From assembly GCF_019443965.1 (NCBI RefSeq), contig NZ_CP040814.1:1364001-1428000 (forward strand): 64,000 nucleotides of DNA, written 5' to 3'. A program made the position numbers and the translations under genes. Shown piece after piece: positions 9,702-18,858 of the stretch. Origin of the DNA: Salinibacterium sp. M195. GTDB taxonomy: Bacteria; Actinomycetota; Actinomycetes; Actinomycetales; Microbacteriaceae. The notes beneath the pieces are model-generated. The model was given only the letters and a program-made list of their open reading frames with translations. It had not been told where the DNA came from and made no database searches. How positions within the stretch are numbered: the first letter of the stretch is position 1; each line of letters starts with the position of its first letter.

Positions 9702-10400
9702 GTGGAAATCACCGTCAACGGACGAAATGTAGGAGTCACGGATCGTTTCCGTGAGTATGCGATCGAAAAGTCTGAGAAGGTCGCTCACCTGGCCGACAAG
9801 GCAATCGCCTTCGAGATCAAGGTAAGCCGCCACCACGAAACCAAAGGGTCTAGTGGAGACGATCGTGTTGAGTTGACGTTGATCGGACCAGGACCGCTTG
9901 TACGAGCGGAATCTGCTGGTTCGGATAAATATGTTGCATTCGATCTGGCAATGTCAAAGCTCATTGAGCGCATTCGCCAATCCCGCGACCGCAAGAAAGT
10001 TCACCGGGGCAATCACCGCCCGACCTCATTGCGTGAGGCCAGTGCTGGTGGTTTTGCTGTTGTAGATATCACCCCGGCTAGTCCTGAAGTGATTGAAAGT
10101 GTCGCAACGGGTTCGGTTCCCGCTCAAAATGTCGAGCCTGAACCAGGCGACGAGGACTATTCGCCCGTCGTAATTCGGCGCAAGGTCTTTCCGTCGAGCC
10201 ACATGACGGTCGAAGAGGCACTGGATCACATGGAGTTGGTAGGTCACGACTTCTTCCTCTTTGTGGACAGTCAGACCGATCGACCCAGCGTCGTTTACCG
10301 CCGCAAAGGCTGGGATTACGGTGTTATTGCGCTTGAAGAGGAAGCCGATGAGGCCGCGGATGGTGGCCGTTCGCGCAAGCGCAAGGTCGCCAACGGCTAA
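9702..10400 (+). CDS. hpf: long-form ribosome hibernation-promoting factor
   Basis: A 232-residue protein with GTG start, preceded by a strong AGGAGG site. The N-terminal S30AE domain (about residues 1-105) starts MEITVNGRNVGVTDRFREYA. After a low-complexity linker comes the C-terminal dimerisation domain (about 170-225) with VIRRKVFPSSHMTVEEALD and FFLFVDSQTDRPSVVYRRK. The long form joins two 70S ribosomes into inactive 100S particles during starvation. It lies between comF and secA, as in most actinobacteria. Confidence 0.95.
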   Translation: MEITVNGRNVGVTDRFREYAIEKSEKVAHLADKAIAFEIKVSRHHETKGSSGDDRVELTLIGPGPLVRAESAGSDKYVAFDLAMSKLIERIRQSRDRKKVHRGNHRPTSLREASAGGFAVVDITPASPEVIESVATGSVPAQNVEPEPGDEDYSPVVIRRKVFPSSHMTVEEALDHMELVGHDFFLFVDSQTDRPSVVYRRKGWDYGVIALEEEADEAADGGRSRKRKVANG

Positions 10401-10442
10401 GCACACCAAGTTTTTGGTCTGAACTTGATACGATTACGAACC

Positions 10443-10482
10443 GGTAACGCGGCTGTGCGCTGAATGCATGCACCGCGTTACC
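10443..10482 (+). promoter_or_regulatory. 10-bp inverted repeat in the hpf-secA intergenic region
   Basis: GGTAACGCGG (10443-10452) is followed 20 bases later by its exact reverse complement CCGCGTTACC (10473-10482). No T-tract follows on the plus strand. The hairpin ends 78 bases before the secA start, so it may be an hpf 3' end, a secA leader structure or an operator. Confidence 0.5.
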
Positions 10483-10560
10483 GTGACGTAGCGTCCACTA
10501 GTCGCGCTTCGTCGTGCAAGACCAGTGTCGGACCCGTCCGACAAGAAATGGGAGTATTCG

Positions 10561-13380
10561 GTGGCGAATCTTTTGGAACGCGCACTTCGTGTGGGCGAGG
10601 GGCGACTTCTTCGACGTCTGAAGAACTATGCGCACGCAGTCGATCAGCTAGAAGAAGACTTCAAGTCTTTGACTGACGACGAGCTCAAGAACGAGACCAC
10701 TGAACTGCGTGAACGTTACGCGGCGGGCGAGTCGCTTGACGATCTGCTCCCAGAGGCATTTGCCGCAGTGCGCGAAGCGGCGAGCCGCACGCTGGGCATG
10801 CGCCACTTCAACGTTCAGGTCATGGGCGGTGCGGCCCTCCATCTTGGCAATATCGCTGAGATGAAAACCGGCGAGGGCAAGACCCTTGTCGCCACGTTGC
10901 CCGCCTACCTCAATGCGATTGCCGCTCAAGGTGTGCACGTTATTACCGTCAACGACTACTTGGCGAGTTATCAATCAGAGCTTATGGGGCGCGTCTTCCG
11001 TGCTCTCGGGATGACCACCGGATGTATCGTGTCCGGTCAGACTCCGCCCGAGCGCCGCGAACAGTATGCCGCCGACGTCACGTACGGCACCAATAACGAG
11101 TTCGGTTTTGACTACCTCCGCGACAACATGGCGTGGCAGGCCAGCGATATGGTGCAGCGCGGTCATTACTTTGCGGTGGTTGACGAAGTCGACTCGATCT
11201 TGATCGATGAGGCTCGCACCCCGTTGATTATTTCCGGCCCGTCGTCTGGTGAAGCGAACCGTTGGTTCACTGAGTTTGCCAATCTTTCCAAGAAGCTCGT
11301 CCCGGAGGTTGACTTCGAAGTTGACGAGAAGAAGCGCACCGTCGGTGTGCTTGAGCCTGGTATCGAAAAGGTTGAGGACTACCTCGGCATCGACAACCTG
11401 TACGAGTCGGCGAACACGCCGTTGATTTCATTCTTGAACAACTCGATCAAGGCTCGCGCCCTATTCAAGAAGGACAAGGATTACGTCGTGATGAACGGCG
11501 AGGTGCTGATCGTCGATGAGCACACTGGTCGCATCCTTCAAGGTCGTCGCTACAACGAGGGAATTCACCAAGCGATTGAGGCCAAAGAGGGCGTCGCCGT
11601 CAAGGCGGAGAACCAGACTCTCGCCACCGTCACGCTTCAGAACTACTTCCGCCTCTACAACAGGCTTTCAGGAATGACGGGTACGGCTGAAACCGAGGCT
11701 GCCGAGTTCATGTCCACCTACAAACTCGGTGTGGTGGCTATCCCTACGAACAAGCCGATGCAGCGCATCGACCAGGCTGACCTTATTTACAAGAACGAGC
11801 AGTCAAAGTTCGAACAGGTTGTTGCGGACATCGCTAAGCGGCACGAGCTAGGTCAGCCAGTTCTTGTGGGAACAACAAGCGTCGAGAAGAGCGAATTGCT
11901 TTCGCGGATGCTTGCCAAGAAGGGCGTCAAGCACGAAGTTTTGAATGCTAAGAACCACGCTCGCGAAGCGGCAATCGTCGCTCAAGCTGGGCGGCTTGGT
12001 TCCGTTACCGTCGCCACCAACATGGCTGGCCGTGGAACAGACGTCATGCTCGGCGGAAACGCCGAATTCTTGGCCGTCGCTGAGATGAACACTCGTGGCC
12101 TCAACCCCACGGAGACTCCTGATGACTACGAAGCAGCTTGGGATGACGTCTTCGCGAACGTCAAATCTGAGGTCGAAAAGGAAGCGAGAAAGGTAGTCGA
12201 CGTCGGCGGCCTTTACGTTCTCGGCACTGAGCGTCACGAATCGCGCCGAATCGACAACCAGCTGCGAGGACGTTCCGGTCGACAGGGTGACCCTGGCGAG
12301 AGTCGTTTCTACCTGTCGCTTCAGGATGACTTGATGCGCCTGTTCAACAGCGGTGCAGCCGAAGCCCTAATGGGGCGTTCGACAGTTCCCGATGACTTGG
12401 CGATTGAATCCAAGGTCGTGAGCCGCGCCATCCGCAGTGCTCAGTCGCAAGTGGAGTCGCGTAACGCGGAAATTCGCAAGAATGTCCTCAAGTACGACGA
12501 CGTCTTGAACCGCCAGCGTGAGGCGATCTACAGCGACCGCCGTCACATCCTCGAGGGCGACGACTTGAAGGATCGTGTTCAACACTTCTTGAAGGACGTC
12601 GTGACAGAAGTCGTCAATGTTCACACCGCAGAGGGTCATTCTGAGGATTGGGAATTCGACGCTCTCTGGACCGAACTCAAAACGATGTACCCCATCGGGA
12701 TCTCCGTCGACGAAGTGCTCACTGAGGGTGGTTCACGCGGCAAGCTGACGAGCGCGTTCATTGCAGCCGAAATTAGTTCTGATGCCGAGATTGCCTACGA
12801 GCGTCGCGAGCAGCAGCTAGGTGAAACCGCGATGCGTGAGCTCGAGCGCCGCGTTGTTCTCAGCGTTATTGACCGTCGTTGGAGGGACCATCTTTACGAG
12901 ATGGACTACCTCAAAGACGGAATCGGCCTGCGGGCAATGGCCCAGCGCGATCCGCTCATCGAGTACCAGCGAGAAGGCTTCGCCCTCTTCCAGACGATGA
13001 TGGGTCAGATTCGGGAAGAGTCCGTTGGCTTCCTGTTCAACCTTGATGTCGAAGTTAGCGGTGGTGGCGAGGCCACGACCGTGCAGGCGCGGGGCTTGGA
13101 AGCGGGAACTGCACCGACCGCAGCACTGAGCTATTCGGCGCCAAGTGCCGACGCTGCCGGTGAAGTTGAGGTTCGCAACGAACGTGGTCAGGTTGAACGC
13201 GCGGCTACCGCGCGTGCTCAGCAGCGACAGTCTCAGCAGACTGCGCCGCAGCAGCCGCAACCAGCTCAGCAGCCTCAGGCGAGCGAGCGCGGAGCATTTG
13301 GGCAGCGAGCAGAGGGCGAAGCGCCCGAGGCTCCTCTCAACCGTTCACAGCGTCGCGCGCAGGAGAAGCGCAAGAAGTAG
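10561..13380 (+). CDS. secA: SecA, preprotein translocase ATPase
   Basis: The motor subunit of the Sec protein export system, 939 residues from the GTG at 10561. That start follows a GGGAG site and gives the family N-terminus [19 protein letters not shown]; an ATG at 10525 would add 12 residues and is less likely. The Walker A loop GEGKT is at residues 104-108 and the DEAD-equivalent box is [15 protein letters not shown]. The preprotein cross-linking and helicase regions follow ([23 protein letters not shown]). The C-terminus is rich in Gln and Pro and ends in basic residues; it lacks the CxCxSG zinc motif that many SecA proteins have. Confidence 0.98.
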   Translation: MANLLERALRVGEGRLLRRLKNYAHAVDQLEEDFKSLTDDELKNETTELRERYAAGESLDDLLPEAFAAVREAASRTLGMRHFNVQVMGGAALHLGNIAEMKTGEGKTLVATLPAYLNAIAAQGVHVITVNDYLASYQSELMGRVFRALGMTTGCIVSGQTPPERREQYAADVTYGTNNEFGFDYLRDNMAWQASDMVQRGHYFAVVDEVDSILIDEARTPLIISGPSSGEANRWFTEFANLSKKLVPEVDFEVDEKKRTVGVLEPGIEKVEDYLGIDNLYESANTPLISFLNNSIKARALFKKDKDYVVMNGEVLIVDEHTGRILQGRRYNEGIHQAIEAKEGVAVKAENQTLATVTLQNYFRLYNRLSGMTGTAETEAAEFMSTYKLGVVAIPTNKPMQRIDQADLIYKNEQSKFEQVVADIAKRHELGQPVLVGTTSVEKSELLSRMLAKKGVKHEVLNAKNHAREAAIVAQAGRLGSVTVATNMAGRGTDVMLGGNAEFLAVAEMNTRGLNPTETPDDYEAAWDDVFANVKSEVEKEARKVVDVGGLYVLGTERHESRRIDNQLRGRSGRQGDPGESRFYLSLQDDLMRLFNSGAAEALMGRSTVPDDLAIESKVVSRAIRSAQSQVESRNAEIRKNVLKYDDVLNRQREAIYSDRRHILEGDDLKDRVQHFLKDVVTEVVNVHTAEGHSEDWEFDALWTELKTMYPIGISVDEVLTEGGSRGKLTSAFIAAEISSDAEIAYERREQQLGETAMRELERRVVLSVIDRRWRDHLYEMDYLKDGIGLRAMAQRDPLIEYQREGFALFQTMMGQIREESVGFLFNLDVEVSGGGEATTVQARGLEAGTAPTAALSYSAPSADAAGEVEVRNERGQVERAATARAQQRQSQQTAPQQPQPAQQPQASERGAFGQRAEGEAPEAPLNRSQRRAQEKRKK

Positions 13381-13392
13381 CGAGAACTCGAA

Positions 13393-13438
13393 AACGACGT
13401 ATGCCCCCATCGCTCGGTCGATGGGGGCATACGTCGTT
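13393..13438 (+). terminator. 20-bp perfect hairpin after secA
   Basis: Positions 13393-13412 and 13419-13438 are exact reverse complements around a 6-base loop (CTCGGT). No T-run follows on the plus strand. AAAA precedes the stem, so read from the minus strand the hairpin is followed by TTTT and could also end transcripts of the converging gene at 13537-14025. Probably bidirectional. Confidence 0.8.
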
Positions 13439-13536
13439 AAGCCGGGGCAGCGTCGCGCAAGCACCTTGGTGGTGTCGGGATGATGCCGCGGACGGGCTAC
13501 GGCTTACAAGGACTGTTGCCTCGCTGGATTCGGTGC

Positions 13537-14025
13537 CTAAAGAACATTGATTGCCGTAGCTCGCCACCGTTTGTCGAGACCTTCGAGTCGAAGGGCCACC
13601 GCTCGAGTTCGTGCTCGCCCGCGCACGATGACCACAGCTTCGACAGCGCCATCCCGTGGTTCGCACAACCGGATCGAACCCATGGTGAAGCTCGGCCGTG
13701 TGACGGACTGCCCTTTCGCGCTGCGTGCACGGGCTGACAACACTGTGCGCTTGAGCAAGTGGCGGTAAACATCGTCGGTAACCCACCGAGCAATTTGTTC
13801 GAGATCGCGGGCGCCGGCCAGGACTTCAATTACGCAGCGGGTGAGGTTCTCTACCAGGGGTGCGGGATCGGGTAGCTCAGCGCTCGGGGTTGGCTGATGT
13901 CCGAAGAACTCGTCGGGGACGAAGCGCGGGCGGATGATTTTCGAAGGAAGTGTGCCAGTGCGCTGTCGCTGCTGCGGGGCAATTTCTGCAGTCGGCAGGG
14001 GCTTTCGGAGCGGCTCGGTACTCAT
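13537..14025 (-). CDS. Rv3235 family protein
   Basis: A 162-residue protein with ATG at 14025 preceded by GGGAGATC. The first 45 residues are Pro-rich and polar. The conserved part includes NLTRCVIEVLAGARDLEQIARWV and ends with LRLEGLDKRWRATAINVL. This pattern and the position next to secA match the Rv3235-type family of actinobacteria, whose function is unknown. No membrane segment or catalytic motif is visible. It converges on secA, with the shared hairpin at 13393-13438 between them. Confidence 0.72.
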   Translation of the reverse strand: MSTEPLRKPLPTAEIAPQQRQRTGTLPSKIIRPRFVPDEFFGHQPTPSAELPDPAPLVENLTRCVIEVLAGARDLEQIARWVTDDVYRHLLKRTVLSARARSAKGQSVTRPSFTMGSIRLCEPRDGAVEAVVIVRGRARTRAVALRLEGLDKRWRATAINVL

Positions 14026-14059
14026 GATCTCCCGGGTAAAAGGTCAAGACGGCGATGTA

Positions 14060-14077
14060 TACCCCCATACGGGGGTA
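14060..14077. promoter_or_regulatory. CsoR-box-like palindrome upstream of the Rv3235-type gene
   Basis: TACCCCC-ATAC-GGGGGTA lies 35 bases upstream of the minus-strand start at 14025. It sits immediately upstream of a TATACA -10-like hexamer on that strand (14054-14059), inside the promoter spacer. Its TACCCnnnnGGGTA-type core resembles copper-responsive CsoR operators. No regulator gene of that type is in the window. Confidence 0.45.
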
Positions 14078-14163
14078 GACCACACTCAACCAGTACTTAG
14101 ACCAATTGTCTATGACTAATTTTCAATTGTGGATAACATTGTTGGGCTCTGTTAGCTCGCCAG

Positions 14164-14169
14164 TACCGT
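14164..14169 (+). promoter_or_regulatory. -10 element TACCGT, leaderless start at 14176
   Basis: TACCGT ends 6 bases before the ATG at 14176, which places the transcription start on or next to the start codon. TTGTTG 18 bases upstream (14140-14145) is a possible -35. Confidence 0.5.
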
Positions 14170-14175
14170 CGCCCC

Positions 14176-14775
14176 ATGCGCTGGGACAAACTCTTTGACG
14201 ACCTTGAGAGTCAGCTTGAGAGCGAAATCACTGCTGATGATCTTGAGGTCGACGCCGAGGAAGAGCGTCTTCGACTTGGCCGACTGAGTCTTCGCGATCG
14301 CATCGTCGCGCTGCATGCCCGCAGTTCAGAACAGTCGCCGCTCACTCTGTCCGTTCTGCTGGTTACGGGCACGAAGGTCATCATCAGGCCGGCAATAATC
14401 GGCCGAGACTGGATGTCGGCAGACCTCGTCGATGACAGTGGTCGTCCGGCGCAATGCATCATTCCCTTCGCGGCGTTGGCGGGGATCTCCTTGGGGGCAG
14501 GGCACATCACGCCGAGCCTTGCGACGGTGCCGTCGAGTGGTCATCCGAGCCTGTCGCAGCGATTGAGCTTGAGTTACGTTTTGCGTGATTTGTGTCGACG
14601 TCGACGAGCCGTGTCCTTGCTGCTGATGGCCGGCGACGTACATGGAACCATTGACCGCGTTGGTCGAGATCACGTGGATATCGCTGTTCACGAGCGCGGG
14701 GCTGCGCGTCGTGAGTCCGCCGTCACTGAGTACCGGCTGGTGCCGTTCTCGAGCCTGGTGTTGGTGCGGCCGTAA
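14176..14775 (+). CDS. hypothetical protein of actinobacterial type
   Basis: A 199-residue soluble protein not assigned to a named family. It begins with an acidic helix (WDKLFDDLESQLESEITADD), then has a beta-rich middle with LTLSVLLVTGTKVIIRPAIIG and PAQCIIPFAALAGISLG. A basic segment DLCRRRRAVSLLLMAGDVHGT (split by eye near residues 138-158) precedes a last beta-rich part. There is no signal peptide or membrane segment. The alternating strands and GDVHGTIDRVGRDHVDIAVHE resemble a small-barrel fold, which is only an impression. The start is probably leaderless. Confidence 0.7.
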   Translation: MRWDKLFDDLESQLESEITADDLEVDAEEERLRLGRLSLRDRIVALHARSSEQSPLTLSVLLVTGTKVIIRPAIIGRDWMSADLVDDSGRPAQCIIPFAALAGISLGAGHITPSLATVPSSGHPSLSQRLSLSYVLRDLCRRRRAVSLLLMAGDVHGTIDRVGRDHVDIAVHERGAARRESAVTEYRLVPFSSLVLVRP

Positions 14776-14847
14776 GCTCGGCGAACCGGCCCGATGACGT
14801 CGTTGCGGAGTCTGGATCCCGAAAGTGCGGCTAGGACGCCGGAGGCT

Positions 14848-15129
14848 CTAACGCGTGCGTTTCCCGCCGAAGTTCACTTCGGTGACGGTGGAAATGTCAG
14901 ATTGGTTCCACAGACTCATGCGACGGGTTTCTTCGTACAATGCTTCGATGTATGACTCGAGCACACTATTCTCGATGCGCCAGTGGCCTTTACTTCCGAC
15001 TTTGATCGCGGGAAGTTCGCCCGAGCGCACCAAATCGAGGACTTCGTTTGGTGAGACGCTGAGCACTTCGGCAGTGTCGGCTAGGGTGAGGAATCGCCCA
15101 AGGCCGTCTGCTGGGTTGGTCGCGTTCAT
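14848..15129 (-). CDS. helix-turn-helix (excisionase/BldC-like) DNA-binding protein
   Basis: A 93-residue protein; the ATG at 15129 follows AAGGGGATAATCGAATC. Residues 12-62 form a MerR-type winged helix of the excisionase family: FLTLADTAEVLSVSPNEVL is the helix-turn-helix and LPAIKVGSKGHWRI the wing. The last 30 residues are polar and charged. The family includes phage excisionases and the chromosomal regulator BldC; no integrase is nearby, so a regulatory role is more likely. It is divergent from the SAF-domain gene (119 bases apart). Confidence 0.8.
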   Translation of the reverse strand: MNATNPADGLGRFLTLADTAEVLSVSPNEVLDLVRSGELPAIKVGSKGHWRIENSVLESYIEALYEETRRMSLWNQSDISTVTEVNFGGKRTR

Positions 15130-15248
15130 GATTCGATTATCCCCTTGCTCGCCTGAGAATGGGGCTGATGTGGATAACTCTCGCGCCACTTCAGGGCAGT
15201 AACGAACGATGGTGCAATGAACTTCACCCGACCCGTGGAACGCCTGCT

Positions 15249-15896
15249 GTGAACCGTAGTTCCGGTCGCACTCAGTCCCAAGCCCGTGCGCGAGCGTTCG
15301 CTCTCGACCCCCGACTGTCCATCGGCGTCGTGCTCGTGGTGGCATCGGTGGTTGGTGTTGTTTCGCTTGTGGCTACAGCAGACGACTCGATAGATGTCTA
15401 TGCCGCGGCGTCACCGCTGACGCCAGGCGACCGCGTACTGAGCAGCGATCTTGTCATGCGCAGCGTGAAACTCAATGAATCGAGTGAGTTCTACATTGCC
15501 CGCGGAGACCTGCCTGCCGCCGGTTTTATTGCCACTCGGCCTATTGCAGAAGGAGAGCTCATTCCGGTGTCGTCGCTCGGCAGCCACGAGGGGCTCTCGT
15601 TGACTTCCGTTGTGCTTTCTCCCCAAGGTGGTCTCGCCGAAACGGTCGCCTCCGGGGCATCCGTGGATGTCTGGGCAAGCGCCGAGACAGAAGATGGCAA
15701 CTTCGGAGCCCCGAGCGTCATCGTTGCGGGAGCGATTGTAGTGCGCCTTGTTGACGATGACTCGCTGGTCGCTTCGGCGCGGGGGAGCGCTCTCGAACTG
15801 CTCGTGCCGCGTTCGCGCGTTGCCCGATTGCTTGAGGCGATGGCTAATGGCGATGTGCTCTCGGTGATTCCCGCAAATCTTCCGGCGAAGGGCTGA
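15249..15896 (+). CDS. SAF domain-containing protein (CpaB/FlgA-like)
   Basis: A 215-residue protein starting at the GTG at 15249. A short basic N-terminus leads into one membrane segment (about residues 20-40, LSIGVVLVVASVVGVVSLV). The SAF domain follows (ASPLTPGDRVLSSDLVMRSV, then FIATRPIAEGELIPVSSLG). The family includes CpaB, the periplasmic part of Flp/Tad pilus systems. The next gene is a CpaE-like ATPase, but no tad secretion ATPase, platform or pilin is in the window. The pair may therefore do something other than pilus assembly. Confidence 0.8.
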   Translation: MNRSSGRTQSQARARAFALDPRLSIGVVLVVASVVGVVSLVATADDSIDVYAAASPLTPGDRVLSSDLVMRSVKLNESSEFYIARGDLPAAGFIATRPIAEGELIPVSSLGSHEGLSLTSVVLSPQGGLAETVASGASVDVWASAETEDGNFGAPSVIVAGAIVVRLVDDDSLVASARGSALELLVPRSRVARLLEAMANGDVLSVIPANLPAKG

Positions 15897-15897
15897 G

Positions 15898-17130
15898 ATG
15901 GTCACCTTCGCGCTGGCCATGCCAGTGAATCTTGAAGACCAGTTTGCCTTCGATGCTGTGCAGCACGGTCACGAAATTGTCGTGCGCGCGGTGAGTGCGC
16001 CAGAGCTTGCGTCTCGCATCGCGGGCGCTGAGGCGGATGTCGCGCTCGTCGCTTCAGAGTCGCGCTATCTCACCGATCGTCTCATTGCGGCCTGTGACCA
16101 GGCCGGAGTGAAACTCATTGCGGTTGCCAGCAGCGAGCGCGAGCAGCGCTACGCGAGCGACCTTGGGCTCTATGACATTGTGGAGGCAACCAGTGGCTGG
16201 TCAGCTGTGGATGCCGTGCTTGCTCACTCGCAGACGAATGCCGAGCCAGAATCTCTAACGCGCGGCACCCGCGGCCAAGTAATCGCGGTTTGGGGCCCGG
16301 GCGGCGCACCTGGTCGAACGTCTATCGCTATCGCTATCGCCGCCGAGTTGGCAGCGCTCGGTCATAGCGTCGCCCTTGCCGACGTCGATACTCACGGGGC
16401 GTCGGTGGCGCCAACTCTCGGAATGCTCGACGAGGCTCCCGGCTTTGCTGCAGCATGCCGTCTCGCCGGAACTGACACCCTGACGACTGAAGAACTGACA
16501 CGTATCGGTCAACGATATGAATCACCGGTCGGCGGGTTCTGGGTGCTGACGGGGATCGGGCGACCTAGCCGCTGGCCCGAATTGTCTGCTGAGAAAGTCG
16601 GCACGGCGATCGCGCAGTGTCGACAATGGGTTGACTACACGGTGCTCGATACCAGTTCGAGTCTCGAAAATGATGAAGAAATCACCAGCGATCTCTTTGC
16701 ACCGCGCCGCAACGCCGCTGCTGTTACTGCGGTGCGTGCTGCCGACCATGTGATCGCCGTCGGCGGCGCCGACCCCGTAGGGCTTTCGCGTTTCTTGCGG
16801 GCTCACGTTGATCTGCTCGAGACGGTTTCCACCCGCAGCGTGAGTGTAGTGATGAATAAAGTGCGGTCGACCGCGAGCGGGATGAACCCCCACGGCCAAA
16901 TAACTCGCACGCTGTCGCGGTTCGGAGGAATCGAGCATCCGATTCTCGTTCCGCACGACCTTGTCGGCTTCGACGGCGCTGTGCTGAGTGGCAAAACATT
17001 GGTCGACGCGGCACCTCGTTCGCCAGCACGAGTCGCATTGCGCGACCTGGTCACCTCTCGTCTCGCGCCGCAAATTGCTGAACACGAGCCTCGCCGCCCT
17101 CTGTTCGGCAGGATGCTGGCGCGCAGGTAA
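15898..17130 (+). CDS. CpaE/MinD-like P-loop protein
   Basis: A 410-residue protein starting one base after the SAF gene. The N-terminal 110 residues look like a receiver-type fold without obvious phospho-acceptor. The ParA/MinD-type domain starts near residue 125, with the P-loop GPGGAPGRTS (133-142). Arg140 replaces the usual Walker A lysine and no deviant-Walker lysine is present. A switch-like ALADVDTHGASV segment follows. The fold is clear, but ATP hydrolysis is uncertain because of the missing lysines. Context suggests a membrane-associated complex with the upstream SAF protein. Confidence 0.78.
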   Translation: MVTFALAMPVNLEDQFAFDAVQHGHEIVVRAVSAPELASRIAGAEADVALVASESRYLTDRLIAACDQAGVKLIAVASSEREQRYASDLGLYDIVEATSGWSAVDAVLAHSQTNAEPESLTRGTRGQVIAVWGPGGAPGRTSIAIAIAAELAALGHSVALADVDTHGASVAPTLGMLDEAPGFAAACRLAGTDTLTTEELTRIGQRYESPVGGFWVLTGIGRPSRWPELSAEKVGTAIAQCRQWVDYTVLDTSSSLENDEEITSDLFAPRRNAAAVTAVRAADHVIAVGGADPVGLSRFLRAHVDLLETVSTRSVSVVMNKVRSTASGMNPHGQITRTLSRFGGIEHPILVPHDLVGFDGAVLSGKTLVDAAPRSPARVALRDLVTSRLAPQIAEHEPRRPLFGRMLARR

Positions 17131-17133
17131 TCT
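17128..17133 (+). promoter_or_regulatory. -10 element TAATCT, leaderless start of the pdtaS-type gene
   Basis: TAATCT ends 6 bases before the GTG at 17140. The intervening GGAGGG directly touches the start codon, too close to act as a ribosome binding site, so a leaderless transcript is favoured. The TAA of TAATCT is the stop codon of the upstream gene. Confidence 0.55.
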
Positions 17134-17139
17134 GGAGGG

Positions 17140-18639
17140 GTGTCGACACTCAGTGATCTAGTTCAAGAGCAGGGCCGTTCAAGCGAGGCAGATATCGAAT
17201 GGCTGCACATGCTCGTTGGAGATTGGCAGCTGCTCGCTGACCTCGCTTTTGCCGACATCGTGTTGTGGGTGCCAAGCGATGACAACCTCTTTGTGGCAGT
17301 TGCCCACGCGCGCCCCAGCAGCTCCGCGACGCTCTTCTATCGCGACTTTGTTGGCCAACAGGTCAAACCCGAGTGGCAGGCTCAGGTTACTGAGGCGTTC
17401 GAGACAGCGCGCATCGTTGATACTGCGGCACCGGCGTGGTACGAAGAAACCCCCACCAGAGTGCGTGCTGTCCCGGTGATGCGTCGGCTCAGCAGTGGTG
17501 GCAACGCGACAACCGAAACGCCCATCGCCGTGATCACTCGTCACACAAACTTAGGTGATGCTCGCACGCCGTCCCGGCAGGAGCTCACCTTCAACGGGTG
17601 CGCTAATGATCTCTTTGCGATGATCGCGGTTGGCGATTTTCCTGACATGGGAGCGCCAGCAGCACCGCGACGTGGCGCGCCCCGAGCATCCGATGGTCTC
17701 ATTCGCTTGGATGTCGATGGTCTCGTCACTTTTGCCAGCCCGAATGCGCTGTCTGCGTTCAACCGCATTGGCTTCTCGGGGGAGCTGGAGGCGGAATCTC
17801 TCGCCGACGTCACCACAACGCTTATTGCCGGCCAGCCAGAAGTCGATGAATCGCTTCCGCTAGTCGTGACCGGTCGGGCGCCGTGGCGCACCGATATTGA
17901 AGCGCGCGGGGTGACGGTGTCGTTGCGCGCGATCCCGATTCGCGACCGCGGTGAACGTGTCGGTGCGATCGTGCTGTGCCGCGATGTCACTGAGGTTCGC
18001 CACCAGGAGCGAGAGCTCATCACGAAAGATGCAACCATCCGTGAAATTCACCATCGGGTGAAGAACAACTTGCAGACCGTTGCGTCACTGCTCAGGATTC
18101 AGGCCCGGAGAACTCACAGCGAGGTCGCACGTGAAGCTCTCGGGCAAGCAATGCGACGCGTGGCCGCAATTGCGGTTGTACACGACACCCTCTCGGAGGG
18201 CCTCAATCAGAACGTCGACTTCGACGTGGTGTTCGACCGTGTGCTGAAACTGATCGCCGAGGTCGCATCGAGTCACAACACCACGGTGCACCCGACATCC
18301 GTCGGGAGTTTCGGCGCACTTCCGAGCGAATACGCAACCCCGCTGGCACTGGCTCTGACCGAATTGGTGACAAACGCGGTTGAGCACGGGCTAGCTGGGC
18401 GTGCGGATGGAACGGTCGAGATCGATGCTCGACGCACCGCGGAGAAGCTGACCGTTCAAGTTCGAGACAACGGTGTCGGACTTGCTGAAGGGCGAGTGGG
18501 AGAGGGGCTTGGCACGCAGATCGTGCGAACCCTCATCCAAGGCGAGTTGAGTGGAACCATCGACTGGCACACGCTGATGGGCAGTGGCACCGAAGTGACT
18601 ATCGATATTCCGCTGACCTGGCTCACCCGCGCTAAGTAG
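17140..18639 (+). CDS. pdtaS: PdtaS-type sensor histidine kinase
   Basis: A 499-residue soluble kinase without membrane segments. An N-terminal GAF-like domain (about 1-165) and a PAS domain (about 185-290) precede a HisKA_2-type H-box IREIHHRVKNNLQTVASLLR (near residues 300-320). An HWE/HATPase domain follows, with ALTELVTNAVEHGL and GEGLGTQIVRTLIQGEL. This architecture matches PdtaS of mycobacteria, which phosphorylates the ANTAR-domain antiterminator PdtaR. No pdtaR gene lies in the window. All kinase motifs look intact. Confidence 0.92.
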   Translation: MSTLSDLVQEQGRSSEADIEWLHMLVGDWQLLADLAFADIVLWVPSDDNLFVAVAHARPSSSATLFYRDFVGQQVKPEWQAQVTEAFETARIVDTAAPAWYEETPTRVRAVPVMRRLSSGGNATTETPIAVITRHTNLGDARTPSRQELTFNGCANDLFAMIAVGDFPDMGAPAAPRRGAPRASDGLIRLDVDGLVTFASPNALSAFNRIGFSGELEAESLADVTTTLIAGQPEVDESLPLVVTGRAPWRTDIEARGVTVSLRAIPIRDRGERVGAIVLCRDVTEVRHQERELITKDATIREIHHRVKNNLQTVASLLRIQARRTHSEVAREALGQAMRRVAAIAVVHDTLSEGLNQNVDFDVVFDRVLKLIAEVASSHNTTVHPTSVGSFGALPSEYATPLALALTELVTNAVEHGLAGRADGTVEIDARRTAEKLTVQVRDNGVGLAEGRVGEGLGTQIVRTLIQGELSGTIDWHTLMGSGTEVTIDIPLTWLTRAK

Positions 18640-18760
18640 CACAAAAAGCTACGACGCAGAGCTAGTGAAAGCTCACGCGTCGTTATGCTGTAGCGCTCGT
18701 TCGAGGCTGTCGCCTGATTAGGGCTGGGCCGCGGCCGAGGCTCGGCGTGACTAGGGCAAG

Positions 18761-18845
18761 GCCCAAACAGCGCCGAAGCCCAGCCAGAGTCAAAGCCCAG
18801 CCAGAGTCAAAGCTCCGTCAGAGCCCAAGCTCCGTCAGGGGCCTA
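18761..18845. repeat. 17-bp tandem repeat, about five units
   Basis: Five consecutive 17-base units start at 18761, 18778, 18795, 18812 and 18829. Units 2 and 3 are identical (GCCCAGCCAGAGTCAAA); units 4 and 5 share GCTCCGTCAG. Unit 1 (GCCCAAACAGCGCCGAA) is diverged. The array ends 14 bases before the whiB stop, between the convergent pdtaS-type and whiB genes. Confidence 0.8.
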
Positions 18846-18858
18846 AAGTTTTGCGGTC

